A DNA stretch of 34,273 nucleotides, taken from assembly GCA_913060685.1 (NCBI GenBank), contig CAJXVQ010000009.1, positions 1 through 34,273 on the forward strand. Reading direction: 5' to 3'. The first letter of the stretch is position 1, and each line of letters begins with the position of its first letter. The notes under the pieces were generated by a model that saw only the letters and a program-made list of their open reading frames with translations, was not told the DNA's origin and ran no database searches. The DNA comes from an uncultured Verrucomicrobiales bacterium (GTDB taxonomy: Bacteria; Verrucomicrobiota; Verrucomicrobiia; Verrucomicrobiales; Akkermansiaceae). This document shows, piece by piece, positions 18,639 through 26,534 of the stretch. The translations under genes were made by a program, and so were the position numbers.

Positions 18639-19523
18639 CTAGCAAAAATGCTGCGCAACTTTGCCTTTCAGGAAATCGACACTGCGGGCAAGTTGATCCA
18701 TTCCGTCGACCCCATCCTCGATACTGATCCAGCCATCGAACCCCTTGCTTATCAGTTCGGTGAAAATGGCATCGTAGTCGTTTAGGCCCTTGCCGATTTC
18801 TCCGTGCCGGAGGCGTTTGGCGTAACCGGTGGCGCCCCCTTCCTCGCGTCGGAGATCTTCGATCGTGCCTTCGGCGAGATAACGGTCGCTGGCGTGCATG
18901 GTGAGAACCCGGTGCGAGACGCGTTGGAGAAGTTCGAGCGGATCTTCGCCCGCGAGGTAGGTGTTACTCGGGTCATAGTTAACCCCGAAACAGGGATGAT
19001 CGATCTGGTCGATCAGTTGGCAAAAGACCTCCATTTTCTGGGCGAATTCGGGATACTCCCAGAAGTCATCCTTGTAGTGATTTTCGATAATCAGCGCGAT
19101 CCCCCGCTCTTCCGCATACGGCAGGCAGGCTTCGATGGAGTCCACCGCAAATTTGATCCCTTCGTCGATACTCAGTTCGGGACGACGTTGCCCGCTCAGG
19201 ACCCGGCAATAGCTGCCGCCGAGGATTTCAGTCATATCGATCCAGCGTTTCTGCCTGGCGATTTCTCTCTCCCGGAAGGCGGCGTCAGGATGGGTGAAAT
19301 CGGGTGAGCAACACATCATCGGAATCACCTTTCCGGTGTCTTCGACTTCGGTGCGGAATTGGGACCACTTGGACTCATCCTCCATTTCGAGAAACCCGGC
19401 GTACCATTCCAGACCTTGTATATCGAGTTTGGAGGCGAGTTGAATCCATTCGGAAACGGTCATGCTGCCATCTTTGCAGAGAGCATGCATGAAGGCTTTG
19501 GGAAAGGCAGCGAGCTTTGGCAT
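18639..19523 (-). CDS. Sugar phosphate isomerase/epimerase-family TIM barrel (AP endonuclease 2 fold)
   Basis: The ATG at 19521-19523 gives MPKLAAFPKAFMHALCKDGS, a normal family N-terminus; the frame is open upstream only through the neighbouring SDR gene. The 294-aa protein shows metal-site segments of the xylose-isomerase-like barrel: IQGLEWYAGFLE, ALIIENHYKDDFW (Glu), CFGVNYDPSNTYLAG (Asp), LTMHASDRYL (His) and GWISIEDGVDGMDQL (Glu). Members epimerise or isomerise keto-sugars or their phosphates with a divalent metal, for example IolE-, IolI- and UlaE-type enzymes. No signal peptide is seen, so it is cytoplasmic. It is the last gene of a same-strand run with SDR, zinc-type dehydrogenase and HPS-like genes, 23 bases after the SDR stop, and so probably acts in one sugar-degradation pathway with them. 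Confidence 0.85.
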   Translation of the reverse strand: MPKLAAFPKAFMHALCKDGSMTVSEWIQLASKLDIQGLEWYAGFLEMEDESKWSQFRTEVEDTGKVIPMMCCSPDFTHPDAAFREREIARQKRWIDMTEILGGSYCRVLSGQRRPELSIDEGIKFAVDSIEACLPYAEERGIALIIENHYKDDFWEYPEFAQKMEVFCQLIDQIDHPCFGVNYDPSNTYLAGEDPLELLQRVSHRVLTMHASDRYLAEGTIEDLRREEGGATGYAKRLRHGEIGKGLNDYDAIFTELISKGFDGWISIEDGVDGMDQLARSVDFLKGKVAQHFC

Positions 19524-19546
19524 GGAATAGAATTGGGATTGAGCAA

Positions 19547-20335
19547 CTAAATCGTCGAATCGTCTTTGGGCGGGTTGCGACCAATAAAGGGATACTGCTC
19601 CAGATCGACGACCTGACCGCTGATCGGTCCGCTTTCGTCCGCCAACCAATAGATTGCGGCCATTGCGATTTCCTTGGGGTTCAGGATGCGACCCGAGGGA
19701 GCGTAGACTTTCGGGAGCTTGGTATACCAATCATCACTTAATCCGTGATCCCGCTTCCGTTGGGTTTCATTTTCGGTCAGCACCCAACCGGGGTTGATCT
19801 GGTTGACGCGGACCCCGTTCTCTCGCATTAGGGTATCGCCGAGGTTTCGCGTCATCGTCATGAGAGCGCCTTTTGACATACTGTAAGGAAGCAAATCCGG
19901 TTCGCCACTCCATGCATTGACGCTTCCGATATTGAGAACACAACCCTGCTCCTTCTCTAAGTGTGGCAGGGCCGCTTTCGTGATTAAAAACGGGACAACA
20001 GAATTCACGGCAAGGATGTTCTTCAAAAAGGCCTCGTCGGTCGTGTGGATATTTCCGGAGGCGACCAATGCCGCGTTATTTACGACTGCATCGAGTTTAC
20101 CGAAGGTCTCAACCGCAAGACGAACCAAACGATCAACACAGCCATTTTCCAATAGATCTTCAATATGCAGTATCGCTTTGTCCGATCCCAATTCGGAGAC
20201 TACCGATCCTCCCCATTCCTTTTCGAGGCCGTGAATCACCACTCTGGCACCTTCCGCGACGCACTGCCTTGCAATCGCTTTCCCGATACCGGTGCAACTC
20301 CCGGTCACGATGATGACTTTATTTTTAAGGCGCAT
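19547..20335 (-). CDS. Short-chain dehydrogenase/reductase (SDR)
   Basis: Classical NAD(P)-dependent SDR of 262 aa. The cofactor motif TGSCTGIG lies at 11-18, followed by VVNNAA, the serine region LNIGSVNAWSGEPD and the catalytic YSMSK motif, then the NQINPGWVLTE segment. The second beta strand ends with VVIHGLEKE, without an obvious acidic NAD-specific residue, so cofactor preference is open. The likely substrate is a sugar, polyol or sugar acid, because the gene lies 5 bases downstream of a zinc-type dehydrogenase and 23 bases upstream of a sugar isomerase/epimerase. Two different oxidoreductases in one operon would allow two sequential oxidations, or oxidation at one carbon and reduction at another. 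Confidence 0.9.
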   Translation of the reverse strand: MRLKNKVIIVTGSCTGIGKAIARQCVAEGARVVIHGLEKEWGGSVVSELGSDKAILHIEDLLENGCVDRLVRLAVETFGKLDAVVNNAALVASGNIHTTDEAFLKNILAVNSVVPFLITKAALPHLEKEQGCVLNIGSVNAWSGEPDLLPYSMSKGALMTMTRNLGDTLMRENGVRVNQINPGWVLTENETQRKRDHGLSDDWYTKLPKVYAPSGRILNPKEIAMAAIYWLADESGPISGQVVDLEQYPFIGRNPPKDDSTI

Positions 20336-20340
20336 CGTCT

Positions 20341-21363
20341 TCAGGGTTTCAATACGGATTTCACAACTTCACCGGAGTGCATTTTTTCGAATGCCTCGTG
20401 CCAGTCTTCGATCGCCCAGACGCCTCCGATGATTGGTTTGACATCAAGTTGTCCACTCGAAAGCAGTGCGATGACCCGCTCCCAGATTGGCCAGTTATGA
20501 CTAAAGCTTCCCTGCAAGGTGACGTTTTTTTGAACGAGAGGATCGAGACTGAAATTGAGTGGCTGTGGCCCCCATCCAACCTTGCTGATCCAGCCAGCGG
20601 GTCGCACCAAATCGAGTGCGATCTTCAGGGTGACGCTTGCGCCGGCGGCATCGATGACGCCATTACACCCAAGTCCATCCCGCGCCATCGCCCACGGCCC
20701 GGCGTCACCGATGATGACCTCGCAGCCGTATTGCTTCGCGATTTCAAGCCGGTGACTGTCCTGCTCCAATCCGACAATTGCGACCTCCGCCCCGCAGAGC
20801 CGGGCCATCGCAGCACAAAGTATTCCGATCGTTCCGGGGCCTAACACGACAATTCGGTCTCCTGGTTCGATGCGGGCATTTTTCACCACGGCACTGTAGG
20901 CAACGCAACAAGGCTCGGTGAGGCAGGCTTGTTCAAAAGGGAGCGATTCCGGGATGTTGTGAAGAATCCTCGATGGAACTTTGACATACTTGGTCATGGC
21001 TCCGTTCACACCGTAACCAAAGCCTTTTCGGGTCGGGTCGAGATTGTAGAGTCCGCGCCGGGTCATGGGATTGTCGGCATTGATGATGGCTGCTGTTTCG
21101 GAGACAACGCGATCTCCTTCCTTCCAGTTTTCGACCGATTTACCGACTTCGACAATGTGACCACCAAACTCATGTCCCAGGACAACAGGATAGTTCACCG
21201 GCCAGGAATGATCAGCCGTCCATTGATGCAAATCACTCCCGCAAACACCCACGTTCGCGACTTCCAGCAAGACATCATCGGGCCCGATTTCGGGTCTCTC
21301 GATTTCCCGAATTTCGACGGAGCCTTTTTCAGGAGCATAGTTGACGACAGCAGCAGATTTCAT
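20341..21363 (-). CDS. Zinc-type medium-chain dehydrogenase lacking the structural-zinc cysteines
   Basis: A 340-aa MDR protein related to threonine, sorbitol and other polyol dehydrogenases. Catalytic-zinc ligands are present: Cys41 in GVCGSD, His64-Glu65 in LGHEFGGHI, and Glu150 in LTEPCC. The NAD(P)-binding glycine motif is VLGPGTIG (about 173-180). In close relatives the loop before YNLCPTRKGFGYG carries four structural-zinc cysteines. Here the flanks are kept (RRGLYNLDPTRKGFGYG), but the four positions are Asn95, Asn98, Thr101 and Asp109. The structural zinc is therefore very probably absent. It lies between the HPS-like gene (24-base gap) and the SDR gene (5-base gap), consistent with a role in oxidising a sugar, polyol or sugar acid. 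Confidence 0.9.
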   Translation of the reverse strand: MKSAAVVNYAPEKGSVEIREIERPEIGPDDVLLEVANVGVCGSDLHQWTADHSWPVNYPVVLGHEFGGHIVEVGKSVENWKEGDRVVSETAAIINADNPMTRRGLYNLDPTRKGFGYGVNGAMTKYVKVPSRILHNIPESLPFEQACLTEPCCVAYSAVVKNARIEPGDRIVVLGPGTIGILCAAMARLCGAEVAIVGLEQDSHRLEIAKQYGCEVIIGDAGPWAMARDGLGCNGVIDAAGASVTLKIALDLVRPAGWISKVGWGPQPLNFSLDPLVQKNVTLQGSFSHNWPIWERVIALLSSGQLDVKPIIGGVWAIEDWHEAFEKMHSGEVVKSVLKP

Positions 21364-21387
21364 AGTAGGAAAAGAAAAGGCGTGGAG

Positions 21388-22086
21388 TTAAAACTCGGGA
21401 ACATCCTGAGCGTGAATGGCCTCGCAAATCATCCGCAGGGAGGATTCGAGATCGCCATCGGCGGTCTTAAATGATTCGGCATCGATCGTAAGCGGAGCGC
21501 CAAGAACGACGAGCGGAGCACCAAATTGCGGGCACTTGATGGCTTCCTCAATACTCAATCCACCCACCGCCTGAACCGGAACATCGACCGCTTCCACGAC
21601 TTCGCGGAGCTCATCGAGTGGACTCGGCATACGCTGACCCGCTGCTGCAATGCCACGCCGCTCGTCGTATCCGATGTGGTGGATGACATAACCGCAGCCC
21701 AGGTCGGCGAGTATCTTCGCGCCATCAACCATGGTCGTGTAGCCGAGATTATCGCCCATCACCTCGCAGCCGAAATCGGCCCCTGCTTGCACCACGCATT
21801 TGATGGTCTCCGGATGAGCCTGGGCCATGACCACGACGTGAGTGGCTCCGGCCTTTGCCATCATCTCGGCTTCGAGATACCCGCCATCCATCGTCTTCAA
21901 ATCAGCGACCACGGGGACATCGGGAAAGGCCTCGCGTAGTGCCCGGACGCCGTGCAGGCCCTCGGCGAGAATCAGCGGAGTCCCCGCTTCCAGCCAATCC
22001 ACCCCCGCCCGGCGGGCCAGCGCCGCCGTTTCGAGAGCCTCGTCAATGTTGGTGAGATCAAGCGAGATTTGAACAATCGGTTTCAT
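21388..22086 (-). CDS. OMP decarboxylase-superfamily enzyme, HPS/KGPDC-like
   Basis: A 232-aa TIM barrel of the group containing 3-hexulose-6-phosphate synthase (HPS), 3-keto-L-gulonate-6-phosphate decarboxylase (KGPDC/UlaD) and OMP decarboxylase. Visible signature residues are WLEAGTPLI (Glu33) and the metal/catalytic motif DLKTMDGG (Asp62, Lys64, Asp67), followed by EAEMMAKAGATHVVVMAQA. His136 lies in VIHHIGYD, and the phosphate-binding end is VQAVGGLSIEEA plus LVVLGAPLT. The H-x-x-G-Y-D pattern resembles HPS more than KGPDC as I remember them. No 6-phospho-3-hexuloisomerase (hxlB) gene is adjacent, so formaldehyde fixation is not supported by context. A sugar-acid decarboxylase or an aldolase role with the neighbouring dehydrogenases is the better guess. 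It is the first gene of the operon, divergent from 22317. Confidence 0.8.
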   Translation of the reverse strand: MKPIVQISLDLTNIDEALETAALARRAGVDWLEAGTPLILAEGLHGVRALREAFPDVPVVADLKTMDGGYLEAEMMAKAGATHVVVMAQAHPETIKCVVQAGADFGCEVMGDNLGYTTMVDGAKILADLGCGYVIHHIGYDERRGIAAAGQRMPSPLDELREVVEAVDVPVQAVGGLSIEEAIKCPQFGAPLVVLGAPLTIDAESFKTADGDLESSLRMICEAIHAQDVPEF

Positions 22087-22150
22087 GGTGAATTATTAAG
22101 AGTTTGGTGGATGTAGAGTTGCCTCTCAATCTCCTTTTTTGGTGGAGTGT

Positions 22151-22194
22151 TCTGGGACCGTTTTCGAAAGGATGCAGCCGATTTTTGTCCCAGA
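22151..22194. promoter_or_regulatory. Inverted repeat in the divergent intergenic region
   Basis: TCTGGGAC (22151-22158) and GTCCCAGA (22187-22194) are perfect 8-bp inverted arms, 28 bases apart. They sit in the 230-base gap between the sugar operon and the divergent DUF1549/1553 gene. This is a candidate operator for one or both directions. No regulator gene is nearby, and the two half-sites could also be chance. Confidence 0.3.
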
Positions 22195-22316
22195 GGATGG
22201 CCAAGCTATCATCTGACGCAGAGCCGACGAAGCGCGAAGTCATCAAGCGCAAAAAGCCGACTCGTCTTTTACCTTGAGCCGCCATCAGTTCCGCCGATGA
22301 TGGAAGACTTACGAGG

Positions 22317-24992
22317 ATGTGGAATCAAAGCCCAACTCCCGCTCGATCATCACGAGAAGTAGCGGTGTTCACTCGCGTCGTTTTGCTTGCCGCTGCGATA
22401 TCGGGTGTTGGCTTGTTGCACGCTGAAGAAGGCGACCCAGGCAAACTGTGGTCTTTGCAAGCGCCGGGAAACCCAACGCCTCCTCCGGTGGAGAAAGGCG
22501 CTTGGGGACGCAACGCAATCGATGCTTTTATCCTAAGAAACTTTGATGCAAAAAACTTAAGTCCGGGACCGGCGGCGGATCGGCGAAAGCTGATCAGACG
22601 AGCAAGTTACGGACTGATCGGACTTCCGCCGGCTATTTCTCAAGTCGAGAAATTCGTGACCGACCCGACACCTGATGCAGAAGCGTTTCAGACAATCGTT
22701 GATGATCTTCTCGCATCGAAGCACTACGGTGAACGTTGGGGGCGGCATTGGTTGGACGTGGTGCGCTATGCCGATACTGCGGGCGAGAACAGCGACCATC
22801 CGCTTCCCCACGTCTGGCGCTACCGCAACTGGGTGATCGATGCCTTCAACCAGGACAAACCCTATGATGTCTTTGTTCGCGAGCAATTGGCGGGTGACCT
22901 GCTCGCAAGAAACAAAGAGCCGAAGGAACGGTCGGCGAAGATCATTGCCACCGGATACCTCGCCCTGGCACGTCGCTTCGGCCATGACATCGACAAGAGC
23001 ATGCACCTCACCTACGAGGACGCGATCGATAATCTCGGCAAGGCCTTTCTCGGACTCAGCATTTCATGCGCGCGCTGTCATGACCACAAGCACGATCCGA
23101 TTCTGATGCGCGACTACTATTCGCTCTACGCGATGTTGGATAGCACACAATTCTCATCTCCCGGATGCGAGCCAAAGCAGCAACCCCGCGACCTGATCCC
23201 GATTGGGAACGCTGAACTCCAGACAAGGCGCGAAGCCTGGGAAAAGACTCGCAGCGAATTGCAAGCACAGGTGGATGCCGGTGGAGCGGCAGAGACCCAA
23301 CGAGTAAAAGAGCTCGCTGCGAAAAGCGATAAGGTGCTCACGAAAGGTGACGTCCCGGACGGCGGCTCGGTCCACGTGACGCCGAAGCCGATCATTCTCT
23401 CGGTGAGAAAGGGGGAAGCGATTCATCTTTCGATTCTCCCACAGGCGAACTACGGCGCGGACACCACCATTCTCGATTACACGATCACTTATCGTGCTGC
23501 CAAGGAAGAGATCCGCTGGTCGCTCACAGACCTGATCGACGACCTCACCGTTGGGAATCCCCACGACGCTAAACTCGGAGCCAAGTGGTGTTTTCTAAAT
23601 ACGACCAATGATGAGCCACGCTTCCTCACCGGAAGGAAGGAGAGCGTTCAGGGGAAGCCGGAACTGCGGGCCTGGGAAGACGATGCTCCGCCATCGGTCC
23701 TGGTGAATACATCGCAGAATCCGGTCAAGGTATGGACGACACTTCCGGGCCGCACATTTTATGTTCATCCCGGTCCACAGGGGCCGGTGGCGATCGCATG
23801 GCTGAGTCCAATCGACGGGCAGATCGAGATCGATCTCAAGGTGAGCGATGGCCATCCGGGCGGGGACGGTGTGGGGTGGAGATTGGAGCACTTTGCGGAG
23901 CCAGAGATCTCGGCAGCGTATCTCGCTTTAGCAAGGAGCACCGCCAGTCGGAATAAACACCTGACCGCGCTGCTTGAACATGCCGCGATGGAACCGCAAA
24001 TGAATTTGGCCTATGCCGTTGCCGAAGGCGAGCCGAAGAAAGCGCGACTGCAGGAGCGTGGTGATCCGGAAGTTCCCGGAGAGAACGTGCCGCGCGAATA
24101 CCTGGCAATTCTGGGAGGCGGACTGCTGGGCAACGGGCAAGGGAGCGGCCGGCTCGAATTGGCGGAGCGAATCGCGAGCGCCGACAATCCCCTCACCGCT
24201 CGCGTGATGGTGAACAGGATTTGGGCTTCACACTTCGGCCGGGGGCTGGTGGCCACGCCGAACGATTTTGGCAACCACGGTCAAGCGCCGAGCCATCCGG
24301 AGTTGCTCGACTACCTCGCCCGCTACTTCATCGAGCACGACTGGAGTGTGAAAGCAATGCACCGCCTGATTCTAGCGAGTGCGACCTACCAGCAAGCCGC
24401 AAGCGACGGAGTCACGGCAGGAACGTTTTCAGCGTTTACGCACCGCCGCCTCAGTGCGGAAGAACTCCGTGACACCTTGCTGCTCGCAGCCGGGACGCTC
24501 GATCTCTCACCGGGTCAAGAGCACCCCTTCCCAGCGGAACCGAGTTGGTCATTCACACAGCACGCACCGTTTGCGGCCGAGTATGCCAGCAATCGCCGCA
24601 GCATCTACCTGATGCGCAAGCGCAACCGGAACAGCGCCTATTTTGCGCTCTTCGACGGAGCGGACCCGAACGCCAGCACCGCAGAACGGGGCGTGACAAC
24701 CCCACCGACCCAGGCTCTCTATTTCATGAACGATCCCTTCTTCCACGATTGCGCCGAGCGCTTCGCGGTGCGGATCCGGGCGGCGGCTCCCGACACTCCC
24801 GGCCGACTCGACTTCGCCTGTCGCGAACTCTTTTCGCGTCCGGTCACAGATGAAGAGGTGACAGCCTTCGAGGAATTCGCGGCAACCTTGGCCACGACGC
24901 TTAATGGGGACGCGACGGCGATCGAGAGAGAGTCCTGGTCGGCCTGGGCACGAATCCTTCTTGCGAGCAACGAACTGCTTCACACAGATTGA
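22317..24992 (+). CDS. DUF1549 and DUF1553 domain protein (planctomycete-type, CxxCH motif)
   Basis: A secreted protein of up to 891 aa from the ATG at 22317. A GTG at 22365 gives a tidier signal peptide (VFTRVVLLAAAISGVGLLHA) and may be the true start. Residues about 60-275 are DUF1549: RNAIDAFILRNFD, RRKLIRRASYGLIGLPP, HYGERWGRHWLDVVRYADT and a conserved SCARCHDHKHDPI with Cys251, Cys254 and His255, which looks like a haem-c attachment site. A beta-rich insert follows (about 350-560). DUF1553 spans about 615-860 (NPLTARVMVNRIWASHFGRGLV, LIRxAD-like TTPPTQALYFMNDPF). The N-terminal PSCyt1 cytochrome domain of many relatives is missing. Such proteins are almost always paired with DUF1501, as here 8 bases downstream. 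Their reaction is unknown. Confidence 0.88.
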   Translation: MWNQSPTPARSSREVAVFTRVVLLAAAISGVGLLHAEEGDPGKLWSLQAPGNPTPPPVEKGAWGRNAIDAFILRNFDAKNLSPGPAADRRKLIRRASYGLIGLPPAISQVEKFVTDPTPDAEAFQTIVDDLLASKHYGERWGRHWLDVVRYADTAGENSDHPLPHVWRYRNWVIDAFNQDKPYDVFVREQLAGDLLARNKEPKERSAKIIATGYLALARRFGHDIDKSMHLTYEDAIDNLGKAFLGLSISCARCHDHKHDPILMRDYYSLYAMLDSTQFSSPGCEPKQQPRDLIPIGNAELQTRREAWEKTRSELQAQVDAGGAAETQRVKELAAKSDKVLTKGDVPDGGSVHVTPKPIILSVRKGEAIHLSILPQANYGADTTILDYTITYRAAKEEIRWSLTDLIDDLTVGNPHDAKLGAKWCFLNTTNDEPRFLTGRKESVQGKPELRAWEDDAPPSVLVNTSQNPVKVWTTLPGRTFYVHPGPQGPVAIAWLSPIDGQIEIDLKVSDGHPGGDGVGWRLEHFAEPEISAAYLALARSTASRNKHLTALLEHAAMEPQMNLAYAVAEGEPKKARLQERGDPEVPGENVPREYLAILGGGLLGNGQGSGRLELAERIASADNPLTARVMVNRIWASHFGRGLVATPNDFGNHGQAPSHPELLDYLARYFIEHDWSVKAMHRLILASATYQQAASDGVTAGTFSAFTHRRLSAEELRDTLLLAAGTLDLSPGQEHPFPAEPSWSFTQHAPFAAEYASNRRSIYLMRKRNRNSAYFALFDGADPNASTAERGVTTPPTQALYFMNDPFFHDCAERFAVRIRAAAPDTPGRLDFACRELFSRPVTDEEVTAFEEFAATLATTLNGDATAIERESWSAWARILLASNELLHTD

Positions 24993-25000
24993 ATGATAAA

Positions 25001-26407
25001 ATGAGCCGATTCTCCAACACGCCCGATCGTCGCAGCATCCTGCGCTCATTCGTTGCCGGGTCGACGCTGATGCCAGGGATCCTCCGGCAGTTGCAAGCGG
25101 AGGAAGGAGACGGCCTCGATCCACTCGCCCCGAAACCGCCGCACTTTCCGGCCAAGGCGAAGAACGTGATCTTCCTCTTCATGACGGGCGGTGTCTCACA
25201 CGTCGACACCTTCGATCCGAAGCCGAAACTCAGGGCAGATGTCGGCAAGGAAGTGAAACTGGACCACCCCGAAATCAAAGATCGCGCCGGCTACGAGCGG
25301 ATTTTTTTGAAAGCGCCACAGTGGGATTTTTCGCCGCAGGGCAAGTGCGGCACCGAGGTGAGCTCGCTGTTCCCGCATGTCGGTGGATGCATGGACGAGA
25401 TCGCGCTGATCCGATCGATGCACACCGATCACTCGAACCATTACAACGCCACTCTCGGGATGCACACCGGTTCGTTTGCGTTCGCACGACCGAGCCTCGG
25501 GGCGTGGGTCAGCTACGGACTGGGGAGCGCGAATCAGAACCTCCCTTCATTTGTCACCATCGCCCCGGCGCAGACCTATGCCGGGACGCAAGTGTACGCC
25601 AGCGACTTCCTGCCGGGCGCGCATCAGGGGACACTGGTGGTCCCGGGGGCGGAACCAATCGCGAACGTGAAGCCGCGGATCGCGACAAGCAAGCAGCGCA
25701 TTGAATTGGCGGCACTGCAGAAGCTCAATCGCCAACACCTCGCCGCGCGCGGCGGACACGCCCTTTCCGAGGCCCGGATCAAAAGCTTCGAGACCGCCTT
25801 TGGGATGCAGATGGCAGCGCCGGAGGCGTTCGACTTTTCTGCGGAGAGCGACGCGACCCACGCCCTCTACGGATTGGAACGTGGCAGCACGAAGGGCTTC
25901 GCCTGGCAATGTCTCGCCGCCCGACGCCTGGTCGAACGCGGGGTGCGCTTTGTGGAACTGATCGATACCGGTTCGTCCGGGAACTGGGACTCGCACGGAA
26001 ATATGAAGGACCACGAGCGTCTCGCGAAAAATGTCGACCACCCGATTGCAGGCTTGCTGAAGGATCTCAAATCACTTGGCATGCTTGAGGACACGCTCGT
26101 CGTCTGGACCACCGAGTTCGGGCGCACGCCGTTCAACAACAAAGCCGACGCACTGGGGCGCGAGCACCACAACTGGGCATTCAGTTCGTGGATGGCCGGA
26201 GCCGGGGTGAAGCCGGGGATCGTCCACGGCGCCACCGACGAATACGGGATAAAGACGGAAGTCGATCCGGTGCATGTCCACGACTTCCATGCGACGATCC
26301 TCCACCTGATGGGACTCGATCACGAAAAGCTCACCTACCGCCACAGCGGCCGCGATTTCCGGCTCACGGATGTGTTTGGGAATGTGGTCACGGAGATCCT
26401 TTCCTGA
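25001..26407 (+). CDS. Tat-exported DUF1501 protein
   Basis: The ATG at 25001 gives MSRFSNTPDRRSILRSFVAG with the twin-arginine motif RRSILR at 10-15. A TTG at 24989 in the same frame overlaps the previous stop but adds only four residues. About 468 aa. DUF1501 belongs to the alkaline-phosphatase/sulfatase-like fold: VIFLFMTGGVSHVDTFDPKP near the start, SLFPHVGGCMDEIALIRSMH, RLVERGVRFVELIDTG, VVWTTEFGRTP and GREHHNWAFSSWMAGAGVKPG follow the family order. No enzyme activity has been assigned to the family as far as I know. Export folded through Tat suggests a metal or cofactor centre. It forms a two-gene unit with the DUF1549/1553 gene. Confidence 0.9.
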   Translation: MSRFSNTPDRRSILRSFVAGSTLMPGILRQLQAEEGDGLDPLAPKPPHFPAKAKNVIFLFMTGGVSHVDTFDPKPKLRADVGKEVKLDHPEIKDRAGYERIFLKAPQWDFSPQGKCGTEVSSLFPHVGGCMDEIALIRSMHTDHSNHYNATLGMHTGSFAFARPSLGAWVSYGLGSANQNLPSFVTIAPAQTYAGTQVYASDFLPGAHQGTLVVPGAEPIANVKPRIATSKQRIELAALQKLNRQHLAARGGHALSEARIKSFETAFGMQMAAPEAFDFSAESDATHALYGLERGSTKGFAWQCLAARRLVERGVRFVELIDTGSSGNWDSHGNMKDHERLAKNVDHPIAGLLKDLKSLGMLEDTLVVWTTEFGRTPFNNKADALGREHHNWAFSSWMAGAGVKPGIVHGATDEYGIKTEVDPVHVHDFHATILHLMGLDHEKLTYRHSGRDFRLTDVFGNVVTEILS

Positions 26408-26534
26408 GTGAGGACGACGAACCTCCCGTCCGGGAAGGCAAGCCCAGCTCGACCGCGATCTTATCTTCATAACCGAAACCCGCCGGTCGCCAGATTTCCC
26501 TCGCTCTGCCGTCACTTTTCCTCGAAGTTCCATC

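Noticed and set aside
21388-22086. Calling the HPS-like gene hxlA and inferring formaldehyde fixation
   Set aside because: No hxlB or methylotrophy gene nearby, and the companions are dehydrogenases and a sugar epimerase-type enzyme.
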